Shown piece after piece: positions 15,389 to 26,500 of a DNA stretch of 64,000 nucleotides (positions within the stretch are counted from its first letter, which is position 1; every line of letters starts with the position of its first letter). Location of the stretch: the NCBI RefSeq assembly GCF_014695975.1, contig NZ_JACJPI010000029.1:62001-126000 (forward strand), in the 5' to 3' direction. The notes beneath the pieces were generated by a model, which was not told the origin of the DNA, searched no databases, and saw only the letters and a program-made list of their open reading frames with translations. Position numbers and translations under genes: made by a program. The DNA comes from Leptolyngbya sp. FACHB-321. Its GTDB lineage: Bacteria > Cyanobacteriota > Cyanobacteriia > Leptolyngbyales > Leptolyngbyaceae.

Positions 15389-17905
15389 ATGCCCTCCCAA
15401 CCCCGTCACCAGACTCAGCGCCTGATTGCTATTCGGCGGGTCAAAGGCATAGACGGACGCCCAATCCTCAACGGGATTAACTACCTGGAAGTGGCTGCGG
15501 ATCGTCGAACGTTGCAAATTTATTTCATTCATCCCTTACCCGGGACGCCTCAGGCTGTGCCTCATAACGCTCCTGCCCTGACAGCCGAGAATGTTCTGAT
15601 CACGGGTGGCACTCGATTGCGATCGATTCGCGCCGAATTTGCCACCGCCTTGGACAACTTGCTAACGGTGCGAGTGAATTTGCCAGGAGATTTGTCTGTT
15701 TATACTCTTCAATTGGTTCAGTCTGCCAGCAACCTCAAGCCGCCACCTGGGTTTGATTCTCAGCTTGCCAGTGTGGAGTTTGTGTTTCATGTTGAAGAAT
15801 TTACGGTTTTAGACTGCCAAACTGATCAAAATTCTCTGTCAGACAAATCCTCCCCCATTCCACCTATTGATTACCTCAGCAAAGATTATGCCAGTTTTCG
15901 CCAATTGATGCTGAATCGGTTAACCCTAACCATGCCGCAGTGGCAGGAACGGAACCCAGCGGATATAGGCGTCATGCTGGTAGAACTGCTTGCCTACGCT
16001 GCCGATCGGCTCAGCTATTACCAGGATGCTGTTGCTACCGAAGCCTACTTGAGTACCGCACGCAAACGGGTATCAGTGCGTCGTCATGCCCGCTTACTGG
16101 ATTATTTTGTTCACAACGGACGTAATGCTCGCACTTGGGTCACGTTTCAGATCAGTTCAAGGCTAGACGGGACAACCCTGCCAGGTGCAGCGATCGCCGA
16201 AAACCGCCCAGGTGCTTGCCTGCTGACCCACATGACCACTACACCCGGTCTAACCAAGGAACAGTTTGAAGCAGCCTTAACTTCAGCAGCACAAGTCTTT
16301 GAAACCATGCAGGATGTGACGCTTTATGCGGCTCAAAACCAGATTGAAATTTATGCTTGGGGTTCGACGGAGTATAGCTTACCCAAAGGAGCAACCCAGG
16401 CAACACTGAAGGATACGGGGGGACAACTGCGGCAACAGCTTCAACCAGGAACCGTTTTGATTATTGAACAACAGAAAGGCAGAAAAACCGGCAGGTTGGA
16501 AGATGCAGATCCGAGCTGTCGCCATGCAGTTCGCCTGATTCGGGTGACACCTCAGGCAGATGGGTTGCAACAGGAGGGCAGCAATGAACTGGGCGATCGT
16601 GTGACCCAGCCTCAACCTCTGGTTGAAGTAGAGTGGTCTGCCGCTGATGCCCTACCAGTTGAGTTTTGGGTGACTCAGGCGGTTGAGGGGGAGACGATCG
16701 CCAATATCAGTGTGGTTCGCGGCAATGTTGTCCTTGTGGATCACGGACGCACCCTGCCGCCCGAACTCCTGCCGCTTGTGCCTGCAGATTCGTCCTACCG
16801 TCCTCGCCTGCAACGAGGTACGCTAACCCAACAGGGGCCGCTCCGCCCGAGCGGGACTCAAGGACAGGAGCAACCCATTAGTGCCACCGAACTCCTGCAC
16901 CAGATGCCTCTACGGGACCTGCAACCGAGCGTCTGGCTGCAAGAAATTGACCAACCTGCCCATCGCTGGCAACCTTGTGTGGATTTACTGGTCAGCGATC
17001 GCTTCGCCAGGGATTTTGTCGTGGAGATGGAGGAGGATGGTTATGCCTATTTGCGCTTTGGTGATGACCACCTCGGCAGGCAACCCGAGCCGGGAACCCG
17101 TTTCGAAGCTACCTACCGGATTGGCAATGGCATTGCGGGCAATGTTGGAGCTGAGGCGATTACGCACATTTATCCCGCTGTTGATAGCCCTGATGGTCCT
17201 GGCATTCTTTCGATTCGCAACCCTCTCCCTGCTACAGGTGGCATTGAGCCAGAACCACTGGAACAGATAAAATTCCAGGCTCCCCACGCTTTTCGGCAAC
17301 GCCAATGTGCCGTGACAGAAGCCGATTATGCTCAACTGGCACAAAGCTTTCCCGGTGTTCGACAGGCGGTAGCCACACGGCGCTGGACGGGCAGCTGGGA
17401 CACAATCTTTATCACCGTCGATCGCGCAGGTGGAGAAATGCTTGATCCCGCTTTCCGGCAGGATCTACTGGCTTACCTGGAACCGTTCCGTCTGGCGGCT
17501 CATAGCCTGGAGGTTGACAACCCCCGCTTTGTGCCCCTGGATCTGGCTTTAACGGTACAGGTTAAATCTGGTTATTTTCGACGGGATCTGCAGTCACAAC
17601 TGCAACAGACCTTCAGCGATCAGGTGAAGCCGAATGGGCAACTGGGCTTTTTCCATCCCGATCGCCACAGTTTTGGGCAAGCCATTTACCTAAGTGAGTT
17701 TGTTAAATCTGCTATGCAGGTTGCAGGGGTGCAATCAGTGGAAATCACCCGCTGCCAACGACTATGGCAGCCGCCCAGAGATGAATTAGCTACGGGACAA
17801 CTCACCTGCAATCGCCTGGAAATTCCCGTACTGCGAAACGACTCCAGTGCCCCAGAAGATGGCAGAATCACCTTTGAACTGCAAGGGGGGCTGGAATATG
17901 CGTAA
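15389..17905 (+). CDS. gpJ-type baseplate wedge protein (Pvc11-like)
   Basis: About 838 residues from the ATG right after the gp25 stop; an earlier in-frame start would overlap gp25 deeply and is rejected. DYLSKDYASFRQLMLNRL is the usual beginning of the putative baseplate assembly protein family. Conserved blocks follow: MLVELLAYAADRLSYYQDAVATE, GYAYLRFGDDHLGRQPEPG, and the C-terminal gpJ-like VTEADYAQLAQSFPGV. It forms the wedge ring around the hub. The end overlaps the next gene by 8 nt (ATGCGTAA). Confidence 0.92.
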   Translation: MPSQPRHQTQRLIAIRRVKGIDGRPILNGINYLEVAADRRTLQIYFIHPLPGTPQAVPHNAPALTAENVLITGGTRLRSIRAEFATALDNLLTVRVNLPGDLSVYTLQLVQSASNLKPPPGFDSQLASVEFVFHVEEFTVLDCQTDQNSLSDKSSPIPPIDYLSKDYASFRQLMLNRLTLTMPQWQERNPADIGVMLVELLAYAADRLSYYQDAVATEAYLSTARKRVSVRRHARLLDYFVHNGRNARTWVTFQISSRLDGTTLPGAAIAENRPGACLLTHMTTTPGLTKEQFEAALTSAAQVFETMQDVTLYAAQNQIEIYAWGSTEYSLPKGATQATLKDTGGQLRQQLQPGTVLIIEQQKGRKTGRLEDADPSCRHAVRLIRVTPQADGLQQEGSNELGDRVTQPQPLVEVEWSAADALPVEFWVTQAVEGETIANISVVRGNVVLVDHGRTLPPELLPLVPADSSYRPRLQRGTLTQQGPLRPSGTQGQEQPISATELLHQMPLRDLQPSVWLQEIDQPAHRWQPCVDLLVSDRFARDFVVEMEEDGYAYLRFGDDHLGRQPEPGTRFEATYRIGNGIAGNVGAEAITHIYPAVDSPDGPGILSIRNPLPATGGIEPEPLEQIKFQAPHAFRQRQCAVTEADYAQLAQSFPGVRQAVATRRWTGSWDTIFITVDRAGGEMLDPAFRQDLLAYLEPFRLAAHSLEVDNPRFVPLDLALTVQVKSGYFRRDLQSQLQQTFSDQVKPNGQLGFFHPDRHSFGQAIYLSEFVKSAMQVAGVQSVEITRCQRLWQPPRDELATGQLTCNRLEIPVLRNDSSAPEDGRITFELQGGLEYA

Positions 17906-20900
17906 TGCCGACCTTCCGCAGCACCGTCCTAATTCGCCCGGTTTGACTGCCCTCGCCTACCGAATTAGTGACTATACCAGCACCAAGCACCGAATCTTAG
18001 AGTCGCTCTATCAAGTAATTCCACCAGGCAGTGCCACTCTAGCAGCTCTCCGCACCCGTGATGAGAATGATACGGTGATCGCCCTCATTGATGCCTGGGC
18101 GATGGTAATCGATGTCCTGACCTTCTATCAGGAACGGATTGCCAATGAAGGATACTGGCGCACAGCAACAGAGCGGCGATCGCTGTTAGAGTTAGCCCGG
18201 ACAATCGGCTGTGAATTGCAACCGGGGGTCGCTGCCAGCACCTACCTGACGTTCAACGTTGAGTCTACACCCACTGCCCCTGCCCAAGTCACCATTCCCG
18301 CTGGAACGCAGATTGCCAGCATACCAGGGGAAAATGAACAATCCCAGGTTTTTGAAACCAGCGAACCGTTGATTGCACGAGCCGATTGGAATCTCCTGAA
18401 GCCACGTCTGATGCGTCCGCAAATATTGAGTCCCCAGACCCAATGCTTGTATTTGCAGGGTCTTAATCTGCGATTACAGGTGGGCGATCGAGTGTTACTG
18501 ATTGATGAGCCCCTGCCGGGAGAAACACTGGAAGACAATTGGTATTTGCTGACCTTAACAGCAGTTGATCTCTTGTCAGCAACCGGACAGACCCGAATCA
18601 CCTGGGAACCTCAACCCACCCCTCTTGTTGCTCTACGTCAGCCCCGCCTGCTTGCCTTTCGGCAGCAGGTATTTCTGTTTGGCAATCTAGCACCGCGTTG
18701 GGAAACCCTACCTGCAGATGTGAAACAGCAGTACAGCCCAATTTTAGGTGGGTGTTTGCACTTTACTAAGGGAGAATGGCGATCAGTGAGCCTCGGATTG
18801 CCCACTATCGATCTTCGTTGTTTGGCAAGCTCGAATTCTTGCCTGCTGGTCGGCACTTTAGGTAGCGGAATTTATCGTTCCTTGAATCGCGGGGCTTCCT
18901 GGCAACAAGTAACGATCGGTCTCTCGAATCTAGCCATCGAAACCCTTTACTGCACCGATCAGAGACACATTTTTGCGGGTACGCCGGGGGGCGGCGTGTT
19001 TCGCTCTAGGGATGAGGGCGAAACCTGGGCGGCGATCGGTACGGGCAGTGTGCGCATGCAAACAACGGAACCCAATCGTGTGCAATCAGTGAATACAGCC
19101 TTACCCAACACGGTGGTGCGATGTTTGTTAATGGACACCGTTACATCTCCGCTAGGTAGCGGCACCATCAGCAGTGGCGAAAATAACACGATTTGTGGTA
19201 TTCAAACCCAGTTCCGGACGGAATTAAGCGTGGGTGAATCAATCACGATCAACGAGCAAACGCGCCAGATTTGCGAAATCAATTCCGATACTGAGCTAAA
19301 AATTACTCACCCCTTTGAGCCTGCGGTTAGGGATGCCCAATTTACCACTCCAGAGAGAACCTTCCTGTTCGCAGGTACAGATGATGGTGTCTATCGATCA
19401 ACCAATCAAGGACAGGACTGGTACAGCCACGGCTTGGCTGCTCGATCAATCCGGGCATTGCTGCTGCTCTCTCCCTTCCTCTATGCCGCCACCGACCAGG
19501 GAGTTTACGGCTTCAGCATCAGGCACTATAGCGGACAGTGGGAGTTACTCAACCCAAACTTTACCCAATCCATCACCTGCCTTGCCAGCCTGAGACTAAA
19601 TCCAGGACAGGCAAATGAACAGATCTATCTATTTGCTGGAACTGCCAGCGATGGAGTGTATCGATTGTCCGATGTTAGCAACACTTGGGAGAGACAATGG
19701 AGCCCGTCTCAACTTGACATCACTGCCCTCGCTGCTAACGGCACAACCCTTTACGCCGGGACGGGTAGCGGCAAGGTGTTTGTCTCCCAAGATGGGGGAG
19801 AAAGCTGGCAGGATCTCAGCCAGAACGCAATCGCTACAGCAATCACTGCCCTCTCTGTAGTTCAGGATGATTTATTTGTCAGTACCCGGTTTGGCGGGTT
19901 TGTCAATGCAGATTGGTCTCGGTCAGGGCAGCCAGTAACTAATACAGTTCCCACAACTTCCGAATCTACCCTAGTCCCACCTACCTGCCACCTGAATCTC
20001 AATGCGATTTATCCCCAAATTTTGCCCCATAGTTGGGTTGTGCTGTCGAATCAGGGGCAAGTGCAACCGTTGCAGGTACAGACCTTATCCACAGCCTTAG
20101 CAACAGGATTCACTCTCTCAACTCAGGTCACCTGCCTCACCTGCCAATCCGCCTACAATCCAGTATCTTACCCGCCACAAACCACGATCGTTCTGGCACA
20201 CAGCGAGCCCCTGCCCCTAGCAGACATCTCTCTCACTCTGGAAAATCAGCAACAGCAGATTGACACCGCAATCGCCAATCCTAATCTGGCAATGCCTAGT
20301 GCCCTGAGTCAATCCGAGTGTTTTCAAGATCCGGTGGGTGTTGATCGAATATATCTGGAACAGTTTGTCCAGGGGTTACAGCCCGGACAGAAGATCATCG
20401 TTAGTGGTCAGCATCCGAGAGTAGAAATTATCCAGGTGGGAGGGGTGTTTCGTCAGAACCCTTCTCAGGACATCTGGCAACCTGATAACCAGGGGTTAAC
20501 TAACTTAGCCGTTCTGTCTTTGCTAACCATATTCAGTGGAGAGGCCCTTGCAGGCACGATATCCAGTGAAGAAACAGAGACTTTTGCGGGCACAACCAGA
20601 GGACTGTTCCGGCGGCAGAGCTCTAGCCAGCGTTGGCAGCAGATCGAGGATAGTAATCAACTAGGCAGCGGCATTTTAGCTGATCGCCAGATTACCGTCC
20701 TTCATGCCAATTCATCCGGTCGCCTGTTCGCAGGTACCAATCAAGGATTGGTGCGATCGTCAGATCAGGGCGACACTTGGCATAGCCTAGACAAAAAGCT
20801 GCCCCCTTCTCCAATCTATGCCTTAGCCTCCTCCAGCCGCTTCCTGTTTATTGCCAGCAGAGACGGATTGTTTCGTTCTGACGACGACGGCGACACCTGG

Positions 20901-23474
20901 ACAGCTATTAACCGCGATCTCCTGAATCTCCAGGTACAATGCCTCGCGGTTAATAATCAGGGTTATCTGTTTGCTGGAACCCTTCGTCACGGAGTTTTTC
21001 GCTCCCAGGATTTGGGGAGTACCTGGAAGCAAGTCGGCTATTCTGGCAAGACGGGAACGGGCGCAATTGCCAGTACCAAAACAATAGTTTTAGGAACAGG
21101 GACGGTATTTAGTGAAGAACTTAAATCTGGTGATCTGCTCATTGCTTTAGGTCAGACCCGTACAGTTCTTGTCCTAGGTCCGGATCGTTTGAACAATCAG
21201 CTGACGATCGATGCCCCCTTCGATGCTCCAGGTTTACCTGATGGAACACCCTTCGTTCTCAGCACCGGGTTAACCAATCTGAATGTTACGGCACTGGCAA
21301 CCGCTCATTGCTCCGGTACGGGCACGATTTCCAGCGACAGCAGAACAGTTCACGGTAAAGGAACAAACTTTCTGCAGGAACTTAACATTGGTGATGTCAT
21401 TGCTGTTGGCGATCAAAGTCGGGTAGTAATTGCCATTGAGTCCAAGGAAACCTGTATCGTTGCGTCTTCCTTTGCATGGACGATCGTCAATCAGCCCTTT
21501 ACTAAGTCCCTGCTCTTTGCTGGAACTGCTGGGGGTGGCGTGTTTCGTTCCGCCAGTAACGGCGATCGCTGGCAAGCAGTTAATCAGGGCTTAGCAGACC
21601 TGATGATTACCTCATTAGTCATCTACGAAAAGTTGGGGGGGACTGTCTCCTTCCCAGGACCGAATACGACCCTGACCGCCACGTCTAAGCTGAATCTGCA
21701 AGTGGGTGCTCGGATCACAATTGCCGATCAAACTCGCACAGTCACTGCCATTCTGGATGAAGACGCAACATTTTCCATTGACAAAGCTTTTGAGCTTCAA
21801 AGCCCAGAGCAGCAGGAAACCAGCTACACGGTGCAAACGTTGGTGGTTGGAACAGAACACGGGGGACTGTTCTATTCCCTAAATCAGGGCGAACATTGGC
21901 TTGTCGACGGGGGACTGTTCTATTCCCTAGATCAGGGCGAACATTGGCTTGCCGACCAGTCTGGACTAGGGAACACTGCCATTCGAGCCATTGCCCCACC
22001 GCTTCAACCCCAATCTCCCTGTCTGGTTGGTGGAGTTGGCATTCTCCTCAGCCCCGATGGTCTGGAACACGTTCCCCTTGCCCCCGGCGATCAGCTCCAA
22101 GTGCTGACTCCACCTGAAGTGCCGCGATTGCTCGTGACCGCACTTCGATGGCACCTGCAAGATGTCAACGGTTTTGTGGGCGTTCTTACCACCACTACAG
22201 CAGCAGCAGTTACCCTTAAACCGGCACTGAGAAGCGATCAAGTGAGCAGTGAATTGGCTACGATTCTCATGCCCCCAACCGATCAGCAAGCGCCGCTTTT
22301 AGTAGTTCAATCTCCCTTACAATCTTGCTATGACCCCGCCACGGTACAGATTCATGCCAATGTAGTAGCAGCTACCCAAGGCGAAACGATCGCTGAGCGA
22401 CCGGAAGTGTTAGGCAGTGGAGATGGCACTCAGCCAAATCAACGATTCTTCTTGAAAAAACCGCCCCTTACTTACACAAGTACGGCAACAGTGACAGGCA
22501 TTGCCAGTAGCTTAGAAGTGCGGGTGAATAGCCTGCTTTGGCAACCCGTACCGGCTCTGTACAACCTCCAACCGACCGATCAGGTCTATCTGGTGCAGAT
22601 TGAAGATGATGGCAGCACCAGCATCACGTTTGGTGATGGCATCAATGGGGCACGGTTGCCCAGTGGGCTAGATAACGTGGTTGCGACCTACCGCAGTGGG
22701 ATTGGCATTACAGGCAACCTGGCTCCTGGCAAACTTAGCCTCCTAAAAACCCGTCCCCTCGGTATTCAAGCTGTCACCAACCTTCTCCCCGCTACCGGAG
22801 CCGCCAACCCAGAGAGCCGCGATGAAATTCGCGATCGTGCCCCCCTTACGGTCCGCACTTTAGAGCGAGTCATCTCCCTACGCGATGTTGAAGATTTCAC
22901 CCGCACTTTCCCCGGCATTGGCAAAGCTCAAGCGGTTTCTCTGTGGGTGACCCACAGTGCAATCATCCATGTCACAATCGCCGGGAGTGATGGGGCTGAG
23001 ATTTCCCCCGATAGCGCCCTCTATCAAAACCTGGTACAGGCGATTGAGCAGGTACGAGACCCCTATCAATCACCGCCTCTGGTTACTTCCTACCAGCAGA
23101 TTGGGTTTGACCTGGCTGCCACCCTTCTAATCGATGCTCGTTACCTTCCAGAGCGAGTCGAAGCGACAGTTCAAGAGAAACTCCAGCAAACTTTCGCCTT
23201 TACCAACCGTGAATTTGGACAACCCGTTACTGCTGCCGAAGTGATCGCCCTAATCCAGACGATCGACGGCGTAATTGCTGTCGATCTAGACTTCCTGTAC
23301 CGTGTTACTGCCTCCAAAACTCTGGAGCAGTGCCTCACAGCCAAGCTCGCCCAATGGCACCCAGACACTCAAAAATTCTCTCCTGCACAACTCCTGACCC
23401 TGCACAATGCTAGCCTCACTGCTCATTTATCTGATTCTGGGCTATCTAATCCTGGGCAAGTCAGCAACCCCTAG
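17898..23474 (+). CDS. Giant gpJ-like baseplate protein with BNR beta-propeller inserts (Pvc12-like)
   Basis: About 1,858 residues from the ATG that overlaps the previous stop. The N-terminal 250 residues (LAYRISDYTSTKHRILESLY, VIDVLTFYQERIANEG) and the C-terminal 350 (SITFGDGINGARLPSG, LRDVEDFTRTFPGIGKAQAV) form the baseplate-J framework. Between them lie about ten Asp-box/BNR motifs (for example SRDEGETW, SQDGGESW, SSDQGDTW, SDDDGDTW) that predict one or more beta-propellers. At least four copies of another beta module (GTISSGEN...SVGESITINEQTR type) interrupt the propeller repeats. A recent 48-bp tandem duplication lies near 21861. Extra propellers would sit on the outer face of the baseplate and could bind glycans or a membrane partner; this is inference. 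Annotators may call the BNR part sialidase-like, but no catalytic sialidase residues are evident. Confidence 0.85.
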   Translation: MRNADLPQHRPNSPGLTALAYRISDYTSTKHRILESLYQVIPPGSATLAALRTRDENDTVIALIDAWAMVIDVLTFYQERIANEGYWRTATERRSLLELARTIGCELQPGVAASTYLTFNVESTPTAPAQVTIPAGTQIASIPGENEQSQVFETSEPLIARADWNLLKPRLMRPQILSPQTQCLYLQGLNLRLQVGDRVLLIDEPLPGETLEDNWYLLTLTAVDLLSATGQTRITWEPQPTPLVALRQPRLLAFRQQVFLFGNLAPRWETLPADVKQQYSPILGGCLHFTKGEWRSVSLGLPTIDLRCLASSNSCLLVGTLGSGIYRSLNRGASWQQVTIGLSNLAIETLYCTDQRHIFAGTPGGGVFRSRDEGETWAAIGTGSVRMQTTEPNRVQSVNTALPNTVVRCLLMDTVTSPLGSGTISSGENNTICGIQTQFRTELSVGESITINEQTRQICEINSDTELKITHPFEPAVRDAQFTTPERTFLFAGTDDGVYRSTNQGQDWYSHGLAARSIRALLLLSPFLYAATDQGVYGFSIRHYSGQWELLNPNFTQSITCLASLRLNPGQANEQIYLFAGTASDGVYRLSDVSNTWERQWSPSQLDITALAANGTTLYAGTGSGKVFVSQDGGESWQDLSQNAIATAITALSVVQDDLFVSTRFGGFVNADWSRSGQPVTNTVPTTSESTLVPPTCHLNLNAIYPQILPHSWVVLSNQGQVQPLQVQTLSTALATGFTLSTQVTCLTCQSAYNPVSYPPQTTIVLAHSEPLPLADISLTLENQQQQIDTAIANPNLAMPSALSQSECFQDPVGVDRIYLEQFVQGLQPGQKIIVSGQHPRVEIIQVGGVFRQNPSQDIWQPDNQGLTNLAVLSLLTIFSGEALAGTISSEETETFAGTTRGLFRRQSSSQRWQQIEDSNQLGSGILADRQITVLHANSSGRLFAGTNQGLVRSSDQGDTWHSLDKKLPPSPIYALASSSRFLFIASRDGLFRSDDDGDTWTAINRDLLNLQVQCLAVNNQGYLFAGTLRHGVFRSQDLGSTWKQVGYSGKTGTGAIASTKTIVLGTGTVFSEELKSGDLLIALGQTRTVLVLGPDRLNNQLTIDAPFDAPGLPDGTPFVLSTGLTNLNVTALATAHCSGTGTISSDSRTVHGKGTNFLQELNIGDVIAVGDQSRVVIAIESKETCIVASSFAWTIVNQPFTKSLLFAGTAGGGVFRSASNGDRWQAVNQGLADLMITSLVIYEKLGGTVSFPGPNTTLTATSKLNLQVGARITIADQTRTVTAILDEDATFSIDKAFELQSPEQQETSYTVQTLVVGTEHGGLFYSLNQGEHWLVDGGLFYSLDQGEHWLADQSGLGNTAIRAIAPPLQPQSPCLVGGVGILLSPDGLEHVPLAPGDQLQVLTPPEVPRLLVTALRWHLQDVNGFVGVLTTTTAAAVTLKPALRSDQVSSELATILMPPTDQQAPLLVVQSPLQSCYDPATVQIHANVVAATQGETIAERPEVLGSGDGTQPNQRFFLKKPPLTYTSTATVTGIASSLEVRVNSLLWQPVPALYNLQPTDQVYLVQIEDDGSTSITFGDGINGARLPSGLDNVVATYRSGIGITGNLAPGKLSLLKTRPLGIQAVTNLLPATGAANPESRDEIRDRAPLTVRTLERVISLRDVEDFTRTFPGIGKAQAVSLWVTHSAIIHVTIAGSDGAEISPDSALYQNLVQAIEQVRDPYQSPPLVTSYQQIGFDLAATLLIDARYLPERVEATVQEKLQQTFAFTNREFGQPVTAAEVIALIQTIDGVIAVDLDFLYRVTASKTLEQCLTAKLAQWHPDTQKFSPAQLLTLHNASLTAHLSDSGLSNPGQVSNP
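21861..21956 (+). repeat. 48-bp in-frame tandem duplication in the BNR region
   Basis: Two adjacent 48-nt units (21861-21908 and 21909-21956) differ at only a few positions and encode GGLFYSLNQGEHWLVD and GGLFYSLDQGEHWLAD. The near identity shows that one Asp-box motif was duplicated recently. Confidence 0.85.
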
Positions 23475-23496
23475 AGAGGGTAGGAAGCCAAACGTT

Positions 23497-23510
23497 AAAA
23501 GTCAAAAGTC
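23497..23510 (+). repeat. Tandem heptamer AAAAGTC (two copies)
   Basis: Two exact heptamers AAAAGTC, followed by a partial AGAAAG, lie in the 59-bp gap before the tail-I gene. Short tandem heptamers of this kind are common between cyanobacterial genes. No function is assigned. Confidence 0.5.
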
Positions 23511-23533
23511 AGAAAGAGCTCCAGTTCCCTCCC

Positions 23534-26500
23534 ATGCCTATTCCCGAACGCTTTTACAACCTTCTCCCTGGCATTTATCAGAGCTACGATGCACTCCAGG
23601 GTGAACCCCTGCGAGCGTTGCTGGCACTGTTGGAGCAGGAGCTTGCTCTCCTAGAAGCTGACACCGATCGCCTCTACGATAACTGGTTCATCGAAACCTG
23701 TGAGGATTGGGTCGTGCCCTACATTGGTGACCTGCTTGACGCTCAACGATTATATAGCCGCAGTCCACGCCGGGGGCAGGAGCGACGAGCCTTTGTCGCC
23801 AACACCCTAGCCTATCGGCGACATAAAGGCACAGCAACTGTTCTGGAACAGCTTGCCCTGAATATTAGCGGCTGGCATGGACGAGCCGTGGAGTATTTGC
23901 AGTTACTTGCTCGCACTCCTGGATTAATCACTGAGGCTGAAACGTCTCCAGCTACAGTAGATCTGCGTCGATCGTCCCAATTAGCAACCTTGGGTAGTCC
24001 GTTTGAAACAGGTTCCTCATTTACCGTTGACGTGCGCTCAGGGCAAAACCAGGGCAGCTATCATCCGACCGACATTGGCTTATTTCTTTGGCGGTTGCAA
24101 AGCTATCCCTTAACGCGAGTGACTGCTCGATCAATCGAGCTGGTATCGGGGAAATGGCGCGGTCATTGCTATAGCTTCAGTCCTCTAGGCGACGATCGCC
24201 TGCCGCTGTTCAATCAACCGCAAACCAAACCTCTTGTTACCGCACCCACCGCTGCCATTCATGTGCCAGGTCGCTTGAGCGGTGCCACCCTGGCTCAAGA
24301 AATTCAGTGGCGAAGGAAGCAACATGCCAGGGGCATTGCCGTCGAGCCGCAGGGCTACTTCGGTCGCAATCCAGTCTTGCAAGTCATTCTGGATGGACAA
24401 ACGGATGCTCTACTACCCGAACAATTGTTGATCACCAGTCTAGATGGGTGGGAGTCACCGAATTGGCAGTTGCCCAAAGCGATCAATGAAGCAGAGTTGC
24501 CAACGGTGCGCTATGAAGTTGCCGTCGATCCAGAATTGGGACGGTTAGCAATTTTGCATCGTCCGTTACCTCGCAGAGTTGAGGTCAGCTTTGTCTACGG
24601 CTTTAGTGACGATGTGGGAGGCGGTCCCTATAGCCGTCCTTCGGTACCAACTGTTGCCCAACCGGTTGTGTGGCAGGTGCAGCAGGAACCACCCTTTACA
24701 GAAAACCCTCTAGTAGCTGCAATCGAGCAGTGGCATCAAACAACCGCAACTTGGCAGGCATGTCGAGAGCAACTCTATATTCCCCTAGCAAGGCTAATGG
24801 TGCCCACTCTGCCCTGGATTGATCTGGATTTCAGTGTTCAACCGACGTTTAAGCCAGGCATCATTAACGGATTAGAGGTGTTCGCGGTTGCCGGAGCTAG
24901 GGCAGTGATTGTGAATCAGGGGCAAGCGATCGATGTGCAGGGACGGGTAATTAGCCTCCGCGATCGCTACTCCCTACCTCTGAATCGCTACTGCAATCAA
25001 ACTGTGCTGATTTTGGCGACCTATGTCGCGCCCGTCCCTGAGGGGGATGTGGCTCAGCCAACGCAATCAGAAATCGGTCCGATCGTCGTTGTGCCTGCTA
25101 CTCAGGCGGCTGTGCCTTCCAATCGAACCTACATTTTTCTCAGTTTAGTTTCCGTTAGTGCCAATGGCAAAATCATTAGCTACTCCAATAGCCAGCGGAT
25201 TCAATTTCAACCCGGCATCATCAAAGGACTCACCCTCAAACTGAACGAACAACTCAATGGGTTAGTTATTGCTCCTGGATTGGCGGTCAATCAACAAGGA
25301 CAACTGATTCAAGTTGGGATGAACGATCGGATTAAATTTCCAACCCAGCGGCAGACCCCCCTGTTGTTGCTGCTGTCGCGTCGGGTGGAGGTGGGCAAAC
25401 CGGAAACCCAGGAGCGACGAGGGCAACAATGGCAGCTTGACCTAGTACCTGACACTGAAACCAGGACAAACCAATTTCCGCCCAATCTATTTTTGCCTCT
25501 AGTGCGTCTGCCTGTCTCTCAAGAGCGTTCTCAACAGGTCGAAATATCCAGCACTTCTCCTGCGGTGACGAATGGGTCATTGCCAGCTATGCCAATCCGT
25601 CCTGACTTTATCCCTGGCATTGTTTGGGGGTTAAAGGTCATCGCCTATCCCGGACAGCAGCGTGTCCTCGTGACGCCAGGAGTGGCGATCGGCAGTCAGG
25701 GTGAAACTATTTCCGTTACGACCAACCAACGCCTGCGCTTGCGGGGCTATGCAAATGCCACGATCGGTCTATTTCTGCTTTACGAACCCACCTTGCCCAA
25801 TGCCTCCTGGCGACTTACCCTAGCACCCAACAAGCCGCAGTCTCCAGCGATTCCCTTAGCAACCCTGACCCTTGACAATCAGGGGCGGCTTCGAGATCTC
25901 CCCCGCGATACCCGCCCCTTTCTGGTTCCCGGCATTTCGGAAGCGTTGCAAGTTACTCCAATTACTAACGATGCTAAGCCCCAAGTGGCGATCGCGGCCG
26001 GAAAAGCAGTAGATGCTCAGGGGCGACTACTCTCGGTCAACCAGCCTCAAACCTTTGACCTCAGCCATTACCAGGGTCAAACCGTGCTACTCTTCCTGTC
26101 CCATCACTCACGGCAAGGCTGGCATTTGGGCGCAGTGGCGGAAGAAACCAGTGTTGGCAAGATCGTACTGCAAGACAATGCCACATACGGTAAAGTCAAT
26201 TTGCAGATTCGTATCCCAGCGGAGAAACAACTGTATATCGTCGCTGCGAATGGCTACCGTCCACATGTTTGGGGCAATATTACTGTTCAGGGCAGTGACC
26301 AACCACAGCACAAACCTGGTGAATTACGGCTAGAGGGATTGCTGATAGAAGGGCAACTCACGGTCCTACCCGGAGAACTGGCTCACCTTTGTCTTAGCCA
26401 TTGTACTCTTGTGCCCCAACAAGGGGGCCTGGTGGTGCAGACACCCACATCCCGCATGCTGGCGATCAACCCAGATGAATGGTCAATCATCGCTCTGGCA

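Noticed and set aside
17898-23474. Annotation as a sialidase because of the BNR repeats
   Set aside because: Asp-box motifs alone do not make a sialidase; both ends are clearly baseplate J-like and no catalytic Arg triad is evident.
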